A stretch of DNA of 15,623 nucleotides from CADAWZ01 sp045114665 (GCA_045114665.1 JBGUKW010000297.1:1-15623); one strand, 5' to 3'; counted from the first letter of the stretch, positions 1 through 7,371 are shown. Notes: generated by a model from the letters alone, not told the origin. A program made the numbers and translations.

Positions 1-89
1 TCAAGCCAATATTCCCTAAGGGTCTTTTCGTAATCCTCAACAATCACTTGCTCTGATTTTATATTTTTCTTTTTATTCTTCTTCCCCAT
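1..89 (-). CDS. Partial small gene, tandem paralogue of the 111-722 gene (N-terminal 29 residues)
   Basis: Only the start is in the window: the ATG is at 89-87 on the minus strand and the frame is open to position 1. The first residues read MGKKNKKKNIKSEQ and then continue into VIVEDYEKTLREYWL. This closely matches the start of the neighbouring gene, MGKKKNKKNIKSEQ followed by MLSEEYEKNL, so the two are tandem paralogues. The Lys/Asn-rich leader is not a signal peptide. The start lies 21 bp after the stop of the 111-722 gene, so they are probably co-transcribed. The family is not recognised. An immunity-like role downstream of the 827-2575 protease is speculation from context. Confidence 0.7.
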   Translation of the reverse strand, partial: MGKKNKKKNIKSEQVIVEDYEKTLREYWL

Positions 90-110
90 TGTATCACCAA
101 TCTTATAAAA

Positions 111-722
111 TTATTCACGAGAAATATTTTTAAACAAATTATATTTATATGTTTTAGATTTACGATCAACATATATATAATTGCAATTTACATCAACATC
201 AAATACAAATAAAGACATCAATTCTTGAATTTGATAATTTAAATTACTGATATGGATTGGCTTTAATGGAGAAATCATTTTTCTCAAAAAATAAGGGTGT
301 TTTGAAAATTCCTCATATCCTGGATAACCTGGAAATCTATGATAACCCCAAACTAAGTCAAAATAAAAAATTCCCTTTCGAGCAAACGAAATCTCAAATT
401 CCTCTATATCATCATATAAATAATAATCTTTATCAACCTTAATAACTTCTGAAGTTGAAAAATCCAACATATTTGTAAAATAATCTTTTAGCTCTTGTTG
501 AAGCTCATAATTATCAGTAACAACTTTAGGGATAGTAGCAGGACCACCAGACGAAGCATAAAAAATATATCCCCTCTTATCAACTCCAATTCAAGTATGT
601 TCAAATGGGTGACCTTCAAACCAATCACCCATTTCACCTAAATTTGGAGTAAGATTCTTTTCATATTCTTCAGAAAGCATTTGTTCTGACTTTATATTTT
701 TTTTATTTTTCTTCTTACCCAT
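111..722 (-). pseudogene. Small gene with in-frame TGA stop, paralogue of the adjacent partial gene
   Basis: Reading the minus strand from the ATG at 722-720 gives MGKKKNKKNIKSEQ..., with GGAG about 10 bases upstream. The frame runs to TAA at 113-111 (203 codons) but contains TGA at 593-591. Both sides look coding: before it ...GDWFEGHPFEHT, after it IGVDKRGYIFYASSGG. The break sits where Trp (T-W-IGVD) would be natural, a single TGG to TGA change. Downstream of the stop the protein continues for about 160 residues, with an acidic and aromatic middle (DYYLYDDIEEFEISF) and a GYHRFPGYPGYEEF stretch. An internal ATG at 470 could restart a 119-residue fragment, but no good ribosome binding site was seen. 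The family is not recognised; acidic, soluble and cytosolic by appearance. It could be a decaying immunity-like gene or a sequence error. Confidence 0.65.
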
Positions 723-746
723 TTTATTTTCTCCACATTTTCACCT

Positions 747-790
747 AAATAATAGCGTGTCAGCAAAATATCACCAACACGCTATTATTT
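747..790 (-). terminator. 14-bp perfect hairpin between the protease gene and the small genes
   Basis: The arms 747-760 (AAATAATAGCGTGT) and 777-790 are perfect reverse complements around a 16-base loop. The hairpin starts 37 bases after the protease stop and ends about 25 bases before the next ATG (722). The stem end is U-rich on either strand, but the tail after it on the minus strand is TAGGTG, not a clean U run. A partial terminator, attenuator or processing site that lowers expression of the downstream small genes fits as well as a full terminator. Confidence 0.55.
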
Positions 791-826
791 TTAAATAAAA
801 TATTTAATTTTTTAAGAAACTATTTT

Positions 827-2575
827 CTAAGAAATTACAGGAATTCTCTCAATATAAGATTTACCAGAAGCTCTATTTGCCTTTACTTCGCCCAAGAATT
901 TTGTTGGATCGTCATCTCCCAAAGATCTATAATTTTGAGATTTGATTTTTCCATTTTGTACTGCACTCAAAATTCCTGATTTGACATCAGCTTTCTTCTT
1001 GGAATCGATCTTGTCATAATTGTAATCGACGAGTTTTCCATCTTTATCAAATGCAAGACTTATTCCGCCATCAACAGAAACGAAACAATTTTCGAAACTT
1101 CCAAATTCTTTGCCCTTTAACTGCATATCTTCAGAAGTTTTTAAATAAATTGTCTGACCGCCATACATATTGTCGGTAATATTTTCTGTTTTGAACTGTG
1201 TTCCATCTCCGATTCCAATCTTGCTTCCAATCTTTGAAAGAATATCAGAAATCTTAGAAGAAACCTTACTTAATACCATAGGAAGACTAATATGTGCATT
1301 TGGCATATTTTTGGCTTTATTTTTCATTTTTGAAATGTCGCCTTCAGTCAAAATGCCTCTGTCAATAAATGTCTTTTCCATTTCCTTCATATGAGAGCCT
1401 TCATTTAACTGCATGTCAACTTTTAACATGTTTAATGCAACATCTTTATATTTGCAACGATAATTTGGACAGTTGTCTATACTCTTCATCAAAAGACCAC
1501 CAAAATCTTTACCTGCAAGTTTCAATGCTACTTCTGGCTCCATTCCCTTTGCTACATTTGCATCATAAAAAGCTGACAAAACATCATAATTTGCAGCAGA
1601 AAAAATTCTTGAGAAGCTGTGAACTTCATTTGCAAGCTGATTGTCTGGAGCATGTTTTGGAAGTGTAGAAGGATCTACATACTTGAAATCATTCAAAAGT
1701 GTTCTCAAATAATCATTGTCATCATTTGTTGGGTCTTTGTCCATTTTTGCAATGGCAATTCCAAATTCTTCACCAACTTTTGACAAAAGACTTGGCTTAT
1801 GCATATCTCCGCCATTTTCTTCAATTATCTTTTTAATCATATCATCGTCTTGAAGAGTAAATAACATAGCTGTTACATCTCCAAAACCTTCATGTACAGA
1901 CATTGTCTCTGTATCCCAGCCCATATATCCAGGTTTTACAGCATCGAGAATAGCATGTCCTACTTCATGTGAAACAATTTCTGTTGACTGTGAAGTCTGA
2001 ACTGTTTTACCAAGTGGAGGAGCATCAAAATAGAAGAAATTGACAGAAGCCTCATGTCTTGCATAATAGGCATTCATTCCCTCTCTCTTATGAGAATTTA
2101 CACCCAATTTTGGCTCTCTAAATGCCCAGTTAACCTCATGACCGATATTATCCTGCATCATATTAAATGTGTTGTATGCAGTTGCATAGCAGTTGACTTG
2201 ATCAAATTCTTTTGTGCCGAGCTGATATAGATAATTGCCCTCAAGGTCTGGAATAGCCTTTGGATTTTGATTTTCAATGGAGTACATCTTTGGACCTTCA
2301 ATCTTATCTCCTATCAAAGCCTTTGGCATTTCAATAGTCTTTGGAGAAGCTACAGCAGGGTCTTGTGGAAGAACTGTAATTTTTACAGTCTCAGATGTAT
2401 CAATCTGAGGAATTGGCTTTGGTTCTGATTTTCCAAAAAATCCCTTTATAGATACTTCATCACCTTTTGCTTCTGGAAGATTCTGAACTTCAGGCTTTAC
2501 TGCTGAAATATTAGAAGCAGAATCTGTAGAAATAGAAGGCATGTACATTACGCCCAATGATCTTATTGAATCCAT
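827..2575 (-). CDS. Thermolysin-like (M4-type gluzincin) metalloprotease
   Basis: A 582-residue protein with a zinc-protease signature: HEVGH at 203-207 (two zinc ligands plus catalytic Glu204), then HEGFGD with Glu229 as likely third ligand, 22 residues on, as in thermolysin-type gluzincins. A later VHSFSRIFSAANY segment (His319) resembles the thermolysin VH-NSGI-N-A-Y segment that carries the transition-state histidine. Residues 1-110 are Pro/Ser/Lys-rich and look disordered. Residues 180-400 form the protease core. Residues about 465-582 form a separate C-terminal domain of unknown family, with a basic/Ser linker at 413-450. No signal peptide or membrane segment is visible, unlike classical secreted M4 enzymes, so any export would need another route. 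The ATG at 2575 has an AAAGGGAG ribosome binding site and a TATAAT further upstream. Two paralogous small genes follow on the same strand. Substrate unknown. Confidence 0.82.
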   Translation of the reverse strand: MDSIRSLGVMYMPSISTDSASNISAVKPEVQNLPEAKGDEVSIKGFFGKSEPKPIPQIDTSETVKITVLPQDPAVASPKTIEMPKALIGDKIEGPKMYSIENQNPKAIPDLEGNYLYQLGTKEFDQVNCYATAYNTFNMMQDNIGHEVNWAFREPKLGVNSHKREGMNAYYARHEASVNFFYFDAPPLGKTVQTSQSTEIVSHEVGHAILDAVKPGYMGWDTETMSVHEGFGDVTAMLFTLQDDDMIKKIIEENGGDMHKPSLLSKVGEEFGIAIAKMDKDPTNDDNDYLRTLLNDFKYVDPSTLPKHAPDNQLANEVHSFSRIFSAANYDVLSAFYDANVAKGMEPEVALKLAGKDFGGLLMKSIDNCPNYRCKYKDVALNMLKVDMQLNEGSHMKEMEKTFIDRGILTEGDISKMKNKAKNMPNAHISLPMVLSKVSSKISDILSKIGSKIGIGDGTQFKTENITDNMYGGQTIYLKTSEDMQLKGKEFGSFENCFVSVDGGISLAFDKDGKLVDYNYDKIDSKKKADVKSGILSAVQNGKIKSQNYRSLGDDDPTKFLGEVKANRASGKSYIERIPVIS

Positions 2576-2632
2576 ATTTTTCTCCCTTTCAATTTATATA
2601 AATTATTTATAAATTATAAATAAAAATTATCT

Positions 2633-2638
2633 ATTATA
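2633..2638 (-). promoter_or_regulatory. Possible -10 box for the metalloprotease gene
   Basis: On the minus strand TATAAT occurs 57 bases before the ATG at 2575. No convincing -35 is seen at the right distance (the hexamer at 17 bp is TTTTTC). In such AT-rich DNA a lone TATAAT is weak evidence. Confidence 0.25.
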
Positions 2639-2770
2639 TAATAACAAATTATGACGAAAAAATATGTAAATAAAAAGTTAAATTTAAGTCAAAAAATAAG
2701 AGAAGGATTTAAATAAAAAGCAAAAAAATAATATAAATTCAGATAATTATTTTAAATAACAAAAAAATAT

Positions 2771-2883
2771 GGAGTTGTGAAAAAAGTATTTTTTATATAA
2801 TTTTCGTAAATTAACTCATTATGTTAGTTAATAAAATTAAGTGATTGAAATTGCCACGGTTGCACAGCTCCCTCGCAATGACA
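2771..2883 (+). repeat. Dispersed repeat copy 1 (complete, MITE-like, with short inverted ends)
   Basis: This stretch recurs at 15535-15623 with high identity and the same orientation. The left end is GGAGTTGTG (2771-2779), and CACAGCTCC (2863-2871) is its reverse complement apart from one position that would be a G-U pair in RNA. Inside are an A6-GTA-T6 mini-hairpin and TTAACT/AGTTAA (2811-2816 and 2826-2831). The right part (about 2849-2883) read on the minus strand begins TGTCATTGCGAGG and ends near TGGCAAT. From memory this resembles the GTCATTGCGAG...GGCAATC dispersed repeats found in many bacterial genomes. No open reading frame spans it. The rest of the 2576-2962 gap is A/T-rich with nothing else firm apart from possible promoter boxes. 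Confidence 0.75.
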
Positions 2884-2962
2884 TCTATTCTATTTTATTT
2901 TTTAACAGCCCAAAAATTTGAAATAATATTATAAAACTTTTAAGGACAATACAAGATTTATA

Positions 2963-4363
2963 ATGGAAGAAAAGAAAAATACAACAAAAAAACTTCCAAA
3001 AGTATATTGGATATCAATTTTTTATGAATTCATAGAGAGAGGTGCTTATTATGGTGCAATGAGCATTCTCTCTGTATATTTAGTTGCTTCAGTAGCAAAT
3101 GGCGGTTTAGGCTGTTCAAAAATGGAAGCAGGCATATTAAAAGCTACAATTCAACCAATAATATATGCACTTCCAATAATATGTGGAGCAATAGCAGACC
3201 GTTTTGGATACAGAAAAACATTAAATGTAGCATTCTTGCTTTTGGGAATAGGATATATATCTGCAAGCCAAGCAAAAACATATCCCCTATTTTTTACATC
3301 TTTAATAATATTGTCACTTGGTGCAGGAGCATTTAAGCCTGTAATAAATGGGACAATAGCAAGAGTAACAGATTCAGAAACAAGCTCAATAGGTTTTGGA
3401 ATTTATTACTGGGCAATAAATTTAGGTGCATTTTTATTTCCCCTCATAGTTGTTCCATTGATGAGAAATTCATTAGGATTAAACTATGTCTTTTTTGTAT
3501 CTGGAATAGCAATATTTCTTATGCTAATTCCGAACCATTTTTTATACAAAGAACCTCCAAAACCTGAAACATCGAAAGATATATCTCAAGTTTTTGTAGA
3601 TGCAGTATCTGTTTTAAAAGACTACAAATTTTTGATTTTGTTATTTTTATATTCTGGATTTTGGGTTATATATTTCCAAATGTTTGATACAATACTTTGG
3701 TATATAACAGAATATGTAAAACTAAAGCCAATAGAAAACACTATAAATAGCTTAATACCAGTATTCAATGGAGGATTCAAATTTAACCCAGAATATGTTA
3801 CAGTAATAAATGCAGGAATAATAATATTACTTCAGTTAATAGTATCAAATATAACTAAAAAAACAAAAGCTCTACCTACAATGATAACAGGAATATCATT
3901 TGGAGTAATAGCCATGTGTCTAATTGGATTCTCTGCTTATTCAGCACAAATCCACGCAACAAACGATTTATCCATCACAACAGCGACACTATTAAGTGAT
4001 GAAAAATATGCAACAAATTCTTCTGTTATATTTCATGCTTGGGCTCTCGTGTTAGGAATAATTTTATTCACAATGGGAGAAATGACAGCACATCCAAAAT
4101 TTATAAGCTATATTGGACTTATAGCACCTGAAGAAAAAGTTGCAACATATATGGGGTATTCATTTTTATATGGAGTAATCGGATCAAGTATAGGCTGTTT
4201 GATTGGACCAATAGCATATAACAACTTCATAACAAAACTCGATAACCCTGCAGGAATGTGGTTTCTATTTGCAGGAATAGGACTTTTTACTGTAATATCA
4301 TTAACAATATATGGAAAATTAGCTTTAAAAAATACAAAAGAAGAGAAGGAAAAAGAGGTGTAA
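2963..4363 (+). CDS. POT-family proton-coupled peptide transporter (MFS)
   Basis: A 466-residue polytopic inner-membrane protein of the proton-dependent oligopeptide transporter (POT/PTR2) family. The first helix carries the proton-coupling ExxER motif (Glu22, Glu25, Arg26) followed by YYG. GAIADRFGYRK at 75-85 is the MFS loop 2-3 motif. FKPVINGTIAR at 124-134 and FGIYYWAINLGAF at 145-157 match the PTR2 signatures. The family imports di- and tripeptides driven by the proton gradient. Length is slightly below the usual 480-500, and the loop around residues 255-275 and the region near 330-360 are variable. An AAGGA about 16 bases before the ATG is a weak ribosome binding site. Possible upstream promoter boxes are TTAACA (2902-2907) and TATTAT (2927-2932) with a long 19-bp spacer. 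It is the first gene of a four-gene overlapping cluster. Substrate range cannot be read from sequence. Confidence 0.88.
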   Translation: MEEKKNTTKKLPKVYWISIFYEFIERGAYYGAMSILSVYLVASVANGGLGCSKMEAGILKATIQPIIYALPIICGAIADRFGYRKTLNVAFLLLGIGYISASQAKTYPLFFTSLIILSLGAGAFKPVINGTIARVTDSETSSIGFGIYYWAINLGAFLFPLIVVPLMRNSLGLNYVFFVSGIAIFLMLIPNHFLYKEPPKPETSKDISQVFVDAVSVLKDYKFLILLFLYSGFWVIYFQMFDTILWYITEYVKLKPIENTINSLIPVFNGGFKFNPEYVTVINAGIIILLQLIVSNITKKTKALPTMITGISFGVIAMCLIGFSAYSAQIHATNDLSITTATLLSDEKYATNSSVIFHAWALVLGIILFTMGEMTAHPKFISYIGLIAPEEKVATYMGYSFLYGVIGSSIGCLIGPIAYNNFITKLDNPAGMWFLFAGIGLFTVISLTIYGKLALKNTKEEKEKEV

Positions 4364-4364
4364 A

Positions 4365-5093
4365 ATGGCAACAGAGAAAAAACAGCCAATAGAAGAACAA
4401 TCTGAAGGCTTTGAACTAAAATTTTTTATAAAAGATTTAAGAGACCTAATAACTCATCCAAAAGAAACTGCTCGCAAAGTTGCTGATGCACCATGTATTT
4501 TTATTGCATTTACTTCTATATTTTTAGCAGGTTGTTCAATGGGACTTAGAAAATTAATGTCCCATCCAGACAGTCTAAATTTAATAACAGGAGCTGGAAA
4601 AGTATCATCATCTGCAAAAACAATATTAGAACTTGGAACAAGAGATGCACAATGTATAACTCCTTTTATAATACCATTCGCAATATTATTAAGTTGGTAT
4701 GTAGCAGCATTTGCTATAAACTTTTTTGCAGAAAAAGCTGGTGGATATGGAGGAAGTTATAACGATATTTTCTCTGTTTTAGGTTATTTAGGAATAGAAC
4801 TTTTCCTTTTTGAAGGATGTATCTTAATTTTATTTTTATTAGAAACATTTCTAAAACTGCATTTTATAGGTGTGATAATTTGGCTCTTATATATAGCATT
4901 TATCATTTGGTTCCTATTTGCAGGGACATTTTGTGTTGAAGCGATATATGAAATGCCAATGTCATATTCTGGAATGATATTTTGGGGAGTTATGCTGGTA
5001 ATTATTTTCGCATATTATGTCGGAATAGAAATGCTTTTAGAAAAATTCATACTTGTCGAATTCTTAAAGGGAAAATATGCAATTTCAAAATGA
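4365..5093 (+). CDS. Multi-pass membrane protein, Yip1-domain-like
   Basis: A 242-residue protein with a soluble N-terminus, then about five hydrophobic segments (roughly 43-60, 98-121, 135-163, 167-190, 203-220). The N-terminal FIKDLRDLITHPKETARKV followed by a helix resembles the start of bacterial Yip1-domain (PF04893-like) proteins, which typically open with a D-L-I-x-x-P-K-E-T motif. Function in bacteria is not established. The start lies one base after the transporter stop, with GAGGTG just upstream as ribosome binding site, so translation is probably coupled. The 3' end overlaps the adenosyltransferase gene by 17 bases. Alternative: an unrelated membrane protein of no known family. Confidence 0.6.
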   Translation: MATEKKQPIEEQSEGFELKFFIKDLRDLITHPKETARKVADAPCIFIAFTSIFLAGCSMGLRKLMSHPDSLNLITGAGKVSSSAKTILELGTRDAQCITPFIIPFAILLSWYVAAFAINFFAEKAGGYGGSYNDIFSVLGYLGIELFLFEGCILILFLLETFLKLHFIGVIIWLLYIAFIIWFLFAGTFCVEAIYEMPMSYSGMIFWGVMLVIIFAYYVGIEMLLEKFILVEFLKGKYAISK

Positions 5094-5613
5094 TTTTAAT
5101 GGGCTAATCCAAATTTACACTGGAAATGGAAAAGGGAAAACTACAGCAAGTTTAGGCCTTACATTGAGGGCTTATGGACATGGCTTTCCTATTGCCATAG
5201 TTCAGTTCATGAAAACAGAAGATACAGGGGAAATAAAAGCAATAAAAAAACTAAAAATAGCCGAATCTTATTCTTTTGGACTAAAAGGCTTTATTGATAA
5301 AGACAAGCCAAGAGAAATCGACAAAATAGAAGCACAAAAAGCATTGAAAAAAGCTGAAGAATTGATGACATCAGGAAAATTTAATTTTTTGATACTTGAT
5401 GAAATAAATTGTGCATTATATTTTAATCTTTTAAAAGAAAAAGATGTCCATGAATTTCTTGACAAAAAGCCACAAAACTGCGAAATAATTTTAACAGGAA
5501 GATGTTGTACAGAATCACTAATAAAAAGAGCTGATCTCGTTACAGAAATGAAAGAGATAAAACACCCATGGAAAGAATGTCAAATGAAAGCAAGAGAAGG
5601 AACAGAATATTAA
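5077..5613 (+). CDS. cobO: Cob(I)alamin adenosyltransferase (CobA/CobO/BtuR type)
   Basis: A 178-residue cytosolic P-loop enzyme that transfers the adenosyl group of ATP to cob(I)alamin, giving coenzyme B12. The glycine-rich ATP loop GNGKGKTT is at 16-23, in the family context IYTGNGKGKTTASLG. FLILDEINCALYF is the Walker B-like region, LTGRCCTESLIKRADLVTEM is the conserved substrate-site strand/helix, and the C-terminus KAREGTEY corresponds to the usual A-R-x-G-I-E-Y/F ending. Length is near the typical 175-200. The ATG at 5077 overlaps the preceding gene by 17 bases, with AAAGGGA as ribosome binding site. No cobalamin synthesis or B12-dependent gene is nearby and no cobalamin riboswitch was recognised upstream, so salvage of corrinoids is plausible but not shown. 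Confidence 0.9.
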   Translation: MQFQNDFNGLIQIYTGNGKGKTTASLGLTLRAYGHGFPIAIVQFMKTEDTGEIKAIKKLKIAESYSFGLKGFIDKDKPREIDKIEAQKALKKAEELMTSGKFNFLILDEINCALYFNLLKEKDVHEFLDKKPQNCEIILTGRCCTESLIKRADLVTEMKEIKHPWKECQMKAREGTEY

Positions 5614-6410
5614 CAAATATATCAATTTTCTTTTTTGTATTATTAATTTCAATATTTATCTTATCAGATATAAAATTGAATAATATAGAAAATGGCAGAA
5701 TCCTTGCAAAAAATTCTTTTTGGAAATATTCTCAAAAGGGAATTAAAACAGCAGAAATTCAAATATTGAATAATCAATATTCAACAATAAAACTTCTAAA
5801 AATAGACCCTAAATATTTTTATGGACATATCATGTATTCAAGAAATATTGGAAAAACAAGTATGTCTATCAGAAGTATGACAAAATCATATAATGATGTA
5901 ATAGGAATAAATGCAAATTATTTTGATGAAGATTACTACCCATTGGGACATCTTAAAATAAAAGGAAAAATAATAAACAATTACATAGCTGAACCGTTAA
6001 TATATTCAGGAATAATAACATTCAAAAACGGAAAAATGAAAATAATTCACAGAGATAATTATATCCCTGAAAATTATGATGAAGCTCTACAAATTGGTCC
6101 AAGATTGATTGCAAATGGAAAAATGACTTACGGAATAGAAAATATGATAGACTACAAAAGTTATTCAAGACGATCAATGATTGGATTTGACAAAAACGGA
6201 TCAATAATACTTGGAGTAACTTATGGCATTACATCTTGGAAAGAAATTGTCAATACGATATTATATAATTCAGAAATAAATATTGAGAGTTTAATAAATT
6301 TAGACGGTGGCTCCTCAGCTCAGTTATATGCTTCAAATGGCAAAACAGATATTATTGATGAAAGAGGAGTATCAGTTCCTGTTGGAATAGGATTTAGATT
6401 TAAGAATTAA
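5568..6410 (+). CDS. Membrane-anchored phosphodiester glycosidase (NAGPA domain) protein
   Basis: A 280-residue protein with one N-terminal membrane helix (about 16-33, preceded by Lys/Arg), then an extracytoplasmic phosphodiester glycosidase domain (NAGPA, PF09992-like). Recognisable family motifs are GINANYFD (113-120), GPRLIANGK (177-185), RRSMIGFDKNG (201-211) and LINLDGGSSAQLY (242-254). The human relative removes GlcNAc from GlcNAc-1-phosphodiester on lysosomal enzymes. Bacterial members are thought to act on cell-surface or capsule glycan phosphodiesters; substrate here unknown. The ATG at 5568 overlaps the adenosyltransferase gene by 46 bases. An in-frame ATG at 5577 is an equally good start and would lose three residues. 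It is the last gene of the cluster; no convincing terminator follows. Confidence 0.85.
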   Translation: MERMSNESKRRNRILTNISIFFFVLLISIFILSDIKLNNIENGRILAKNSFWKYSQKGIKTAEIQILNNQYSTIKLLKIDPKYFYGHIMYSRNIGKTSMSIRSMTKSYNDVIGINANYFDEDYYPLGHLKIKGKIINNYIAEPLIYSGIITFKNGKMKIIHRDNYIPENYDEALQIGPRLIANGKMTYGIENMIDYKSYSRRSMIGFDKNGSIILGVTYGITSWKEIVNTILYNSEINIESLINLDGGSSAQLYASNGKTDIIDERGVSVPVGIGFRFKN

Positions 6411-6452
6411 TAATACATGAATCAAAAAAAAAATGTTTACAATTCAGAAATT

Positions 6453-6510
6453 TTTTGTTAATATTTTGTTAACTATATATTAGTACAATAAAGCTAAGTT
6501 AAAATATAAT
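6453..6510 (+). promoter_or_regulatory. Putative promoter and upstream direct repeat for the rod/hook gene
   Basis: TATAAT at 6505-6510 stands 36 bases before the ATG at 6547. With a 17-bp spacer the -35 would be AGTACA (6482-6487), a poor match, so this may need an activator. Just upstream the 9-mer TTTTGTTAA occurs twice, at 6453-6461 and 6464-6472, with an 11-bp period, about one helical turn. The second copy with its flank also forms GTTAA...TTAAC with the first. No sigma-28-like promoter was recognised. Confidence 0.4.
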
Positions 6511-6512
6511 AA

Positions 6513-6530
6513 AATTCTCAAAAGAGAATT
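6513..6530 (+). promoter_or_regulatory. Perfect 7-bp hairpin in the 5' leader next to the ribosome binding site
   Basis: AATTCTC (6513-6519), loop AAAA, GAGAATT (6524-6530). Two bases later comes the strong AAGGAGGT (6533-6540) and then the ATG at 6547. There is no U run, so it is not a terminator. It could stabilise the mRNA or keep the ribosome binding site open. Confidence 0.45.
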
Positions 6531-6546
6531 CAAGGAGGTTTGACTT

Positions 6547-7371
6547 ATGTTTGATACAAATTTGCAGGCAAGTAATGTAATGAACAGCCAGCAGATGATG
6601 AATGTTCACTTCACAAACTTGCAGAACCAATTCACCCCAGGTTACAAAGCCGAATCAGTAAATTTCAATGATCTTATGAGTAGCACTGGAAGCAGTGGTT
6701 CAGCAAAAGTAAGACAAAATAGTACAATATTCACACAAGGTGCTATTTCACAGACAGGAAGACAGTTCGACCTTGCTATCAATGGTAACGGTTTCTTCAC
6801 ATTGAGCGACGGAGTAAACGAACAGTATTCTCGTGACGGTCGTTTTGTTGCTTCTCCAGAAGGCAAACTCGTTCAAGAATCAACAGGAATGGCTGCTAAA
6901 GCATACAAACTCGATGCAAATGGCAATATCTGTGGAACACTTACAGATGTTGATGTTTCCATGGATCCATCAAACCAAAAATATCTTGGTGAATATGACA
7001 GTTTCAGCTTTGACAATACTGGTAAACTCTATGGAGAAAAGACAATAACAGATCCTATCACTGGACAGGAAACAAAAGAAACTGTTCCTCTCTATCAAAT
7101 GGCTCTTACTTCATTTGCAAATTCTTCAGGACTTCAGCGTACAGGTACAACAACATTTGCTGCAAGTGAAACTTCTGGAAAAGCTGTAACAGGTGTTGCA
7201 GGTCAAGGTGCTCTCGGTTCAGTCGTAGCAAATAGCGTCGAGCTTGCAAATGTTGACTATGCTCAACAGGCTGCTTCAATCGGTATGGCAAAAATGAACT
7301 ACAATGCAAGTTTTGCAGCTTTCAAAGCAATGGATAAGCTCACAGAACAAGCACTTCAGTTAGTAAAATAA
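6547..7371 (+). CDS. Flagellar rod/hook-family basal-body protein (FlgF/FlgG-like)
   Basis: A 274-residue exported axial protein of the flagellar rod/hook family. The middle holds the family hallmark DLAINGNGFFTLSDG (75-89) and YSRDGRF (94-100), the FlgG D1-type region. The C-terminus SVELANVDYAQQAASIGMAKMNYNASFAAFKAMDKLTEQALQLV corresponds to the basal-body C-terminal helix, where FlgG has S-N-V-D...Q-R-A-Y-E-A-N. The N-terminal rod segment is divergent: HFTNLQNQFTPGYKAE instead of the usual NNLANxxTxGFKA. Length is close to FlgG (about 260). FlgG, FlgF or a short FlgE cannot be separated from sequence alone. It is monocistronic, with a strong AAGGAGGT ribosome binding site, its own leader and a terminator at 7394. 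Its codons are more C-ending than in fliM-fliP, consistent with higher expression. Confidence 0.85.
   Translation: MFDTNLQASNVMNSQQMMNVHFTNLQNQFTPGYKAESVNFNDLMSSTGSSGSAKVRQNSTIFTQGAISQTGRQFDLAINGNGFFTLSDGVNEQYSRDGRFVASPEGKLVQESTGMAAKAYKLDANGNICGTLTDVDVSMDPSNQKYLGEYDSFSFDNTGKLYGEKTITDPITGQETKETVPLYQMALTSFANSSGLQRTGTTTFAASETSGKAVTGVAGQGALGSVVANSVELANVDYAQQAASIGMAKMNYNASFAAFKAMDKLTEQALQLVK

Noticed and set aside
591..593. TGA read as Trp (alternative code) or selenocysteine
   Set aside because: fliN, fliP and the 4365-5093 gene end at TGA at the expected family length with overlapping downstream starts, so TGA acts as stop here. No selenocysteine element was recognised after 591.
4900..5077. 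Cobalamin riboswitch controlling the adenosyltransferase
   Set aside because: The gene starts inside the preceding coding region, and no B12-box-like structure was seen there or before the first gene at 2963.
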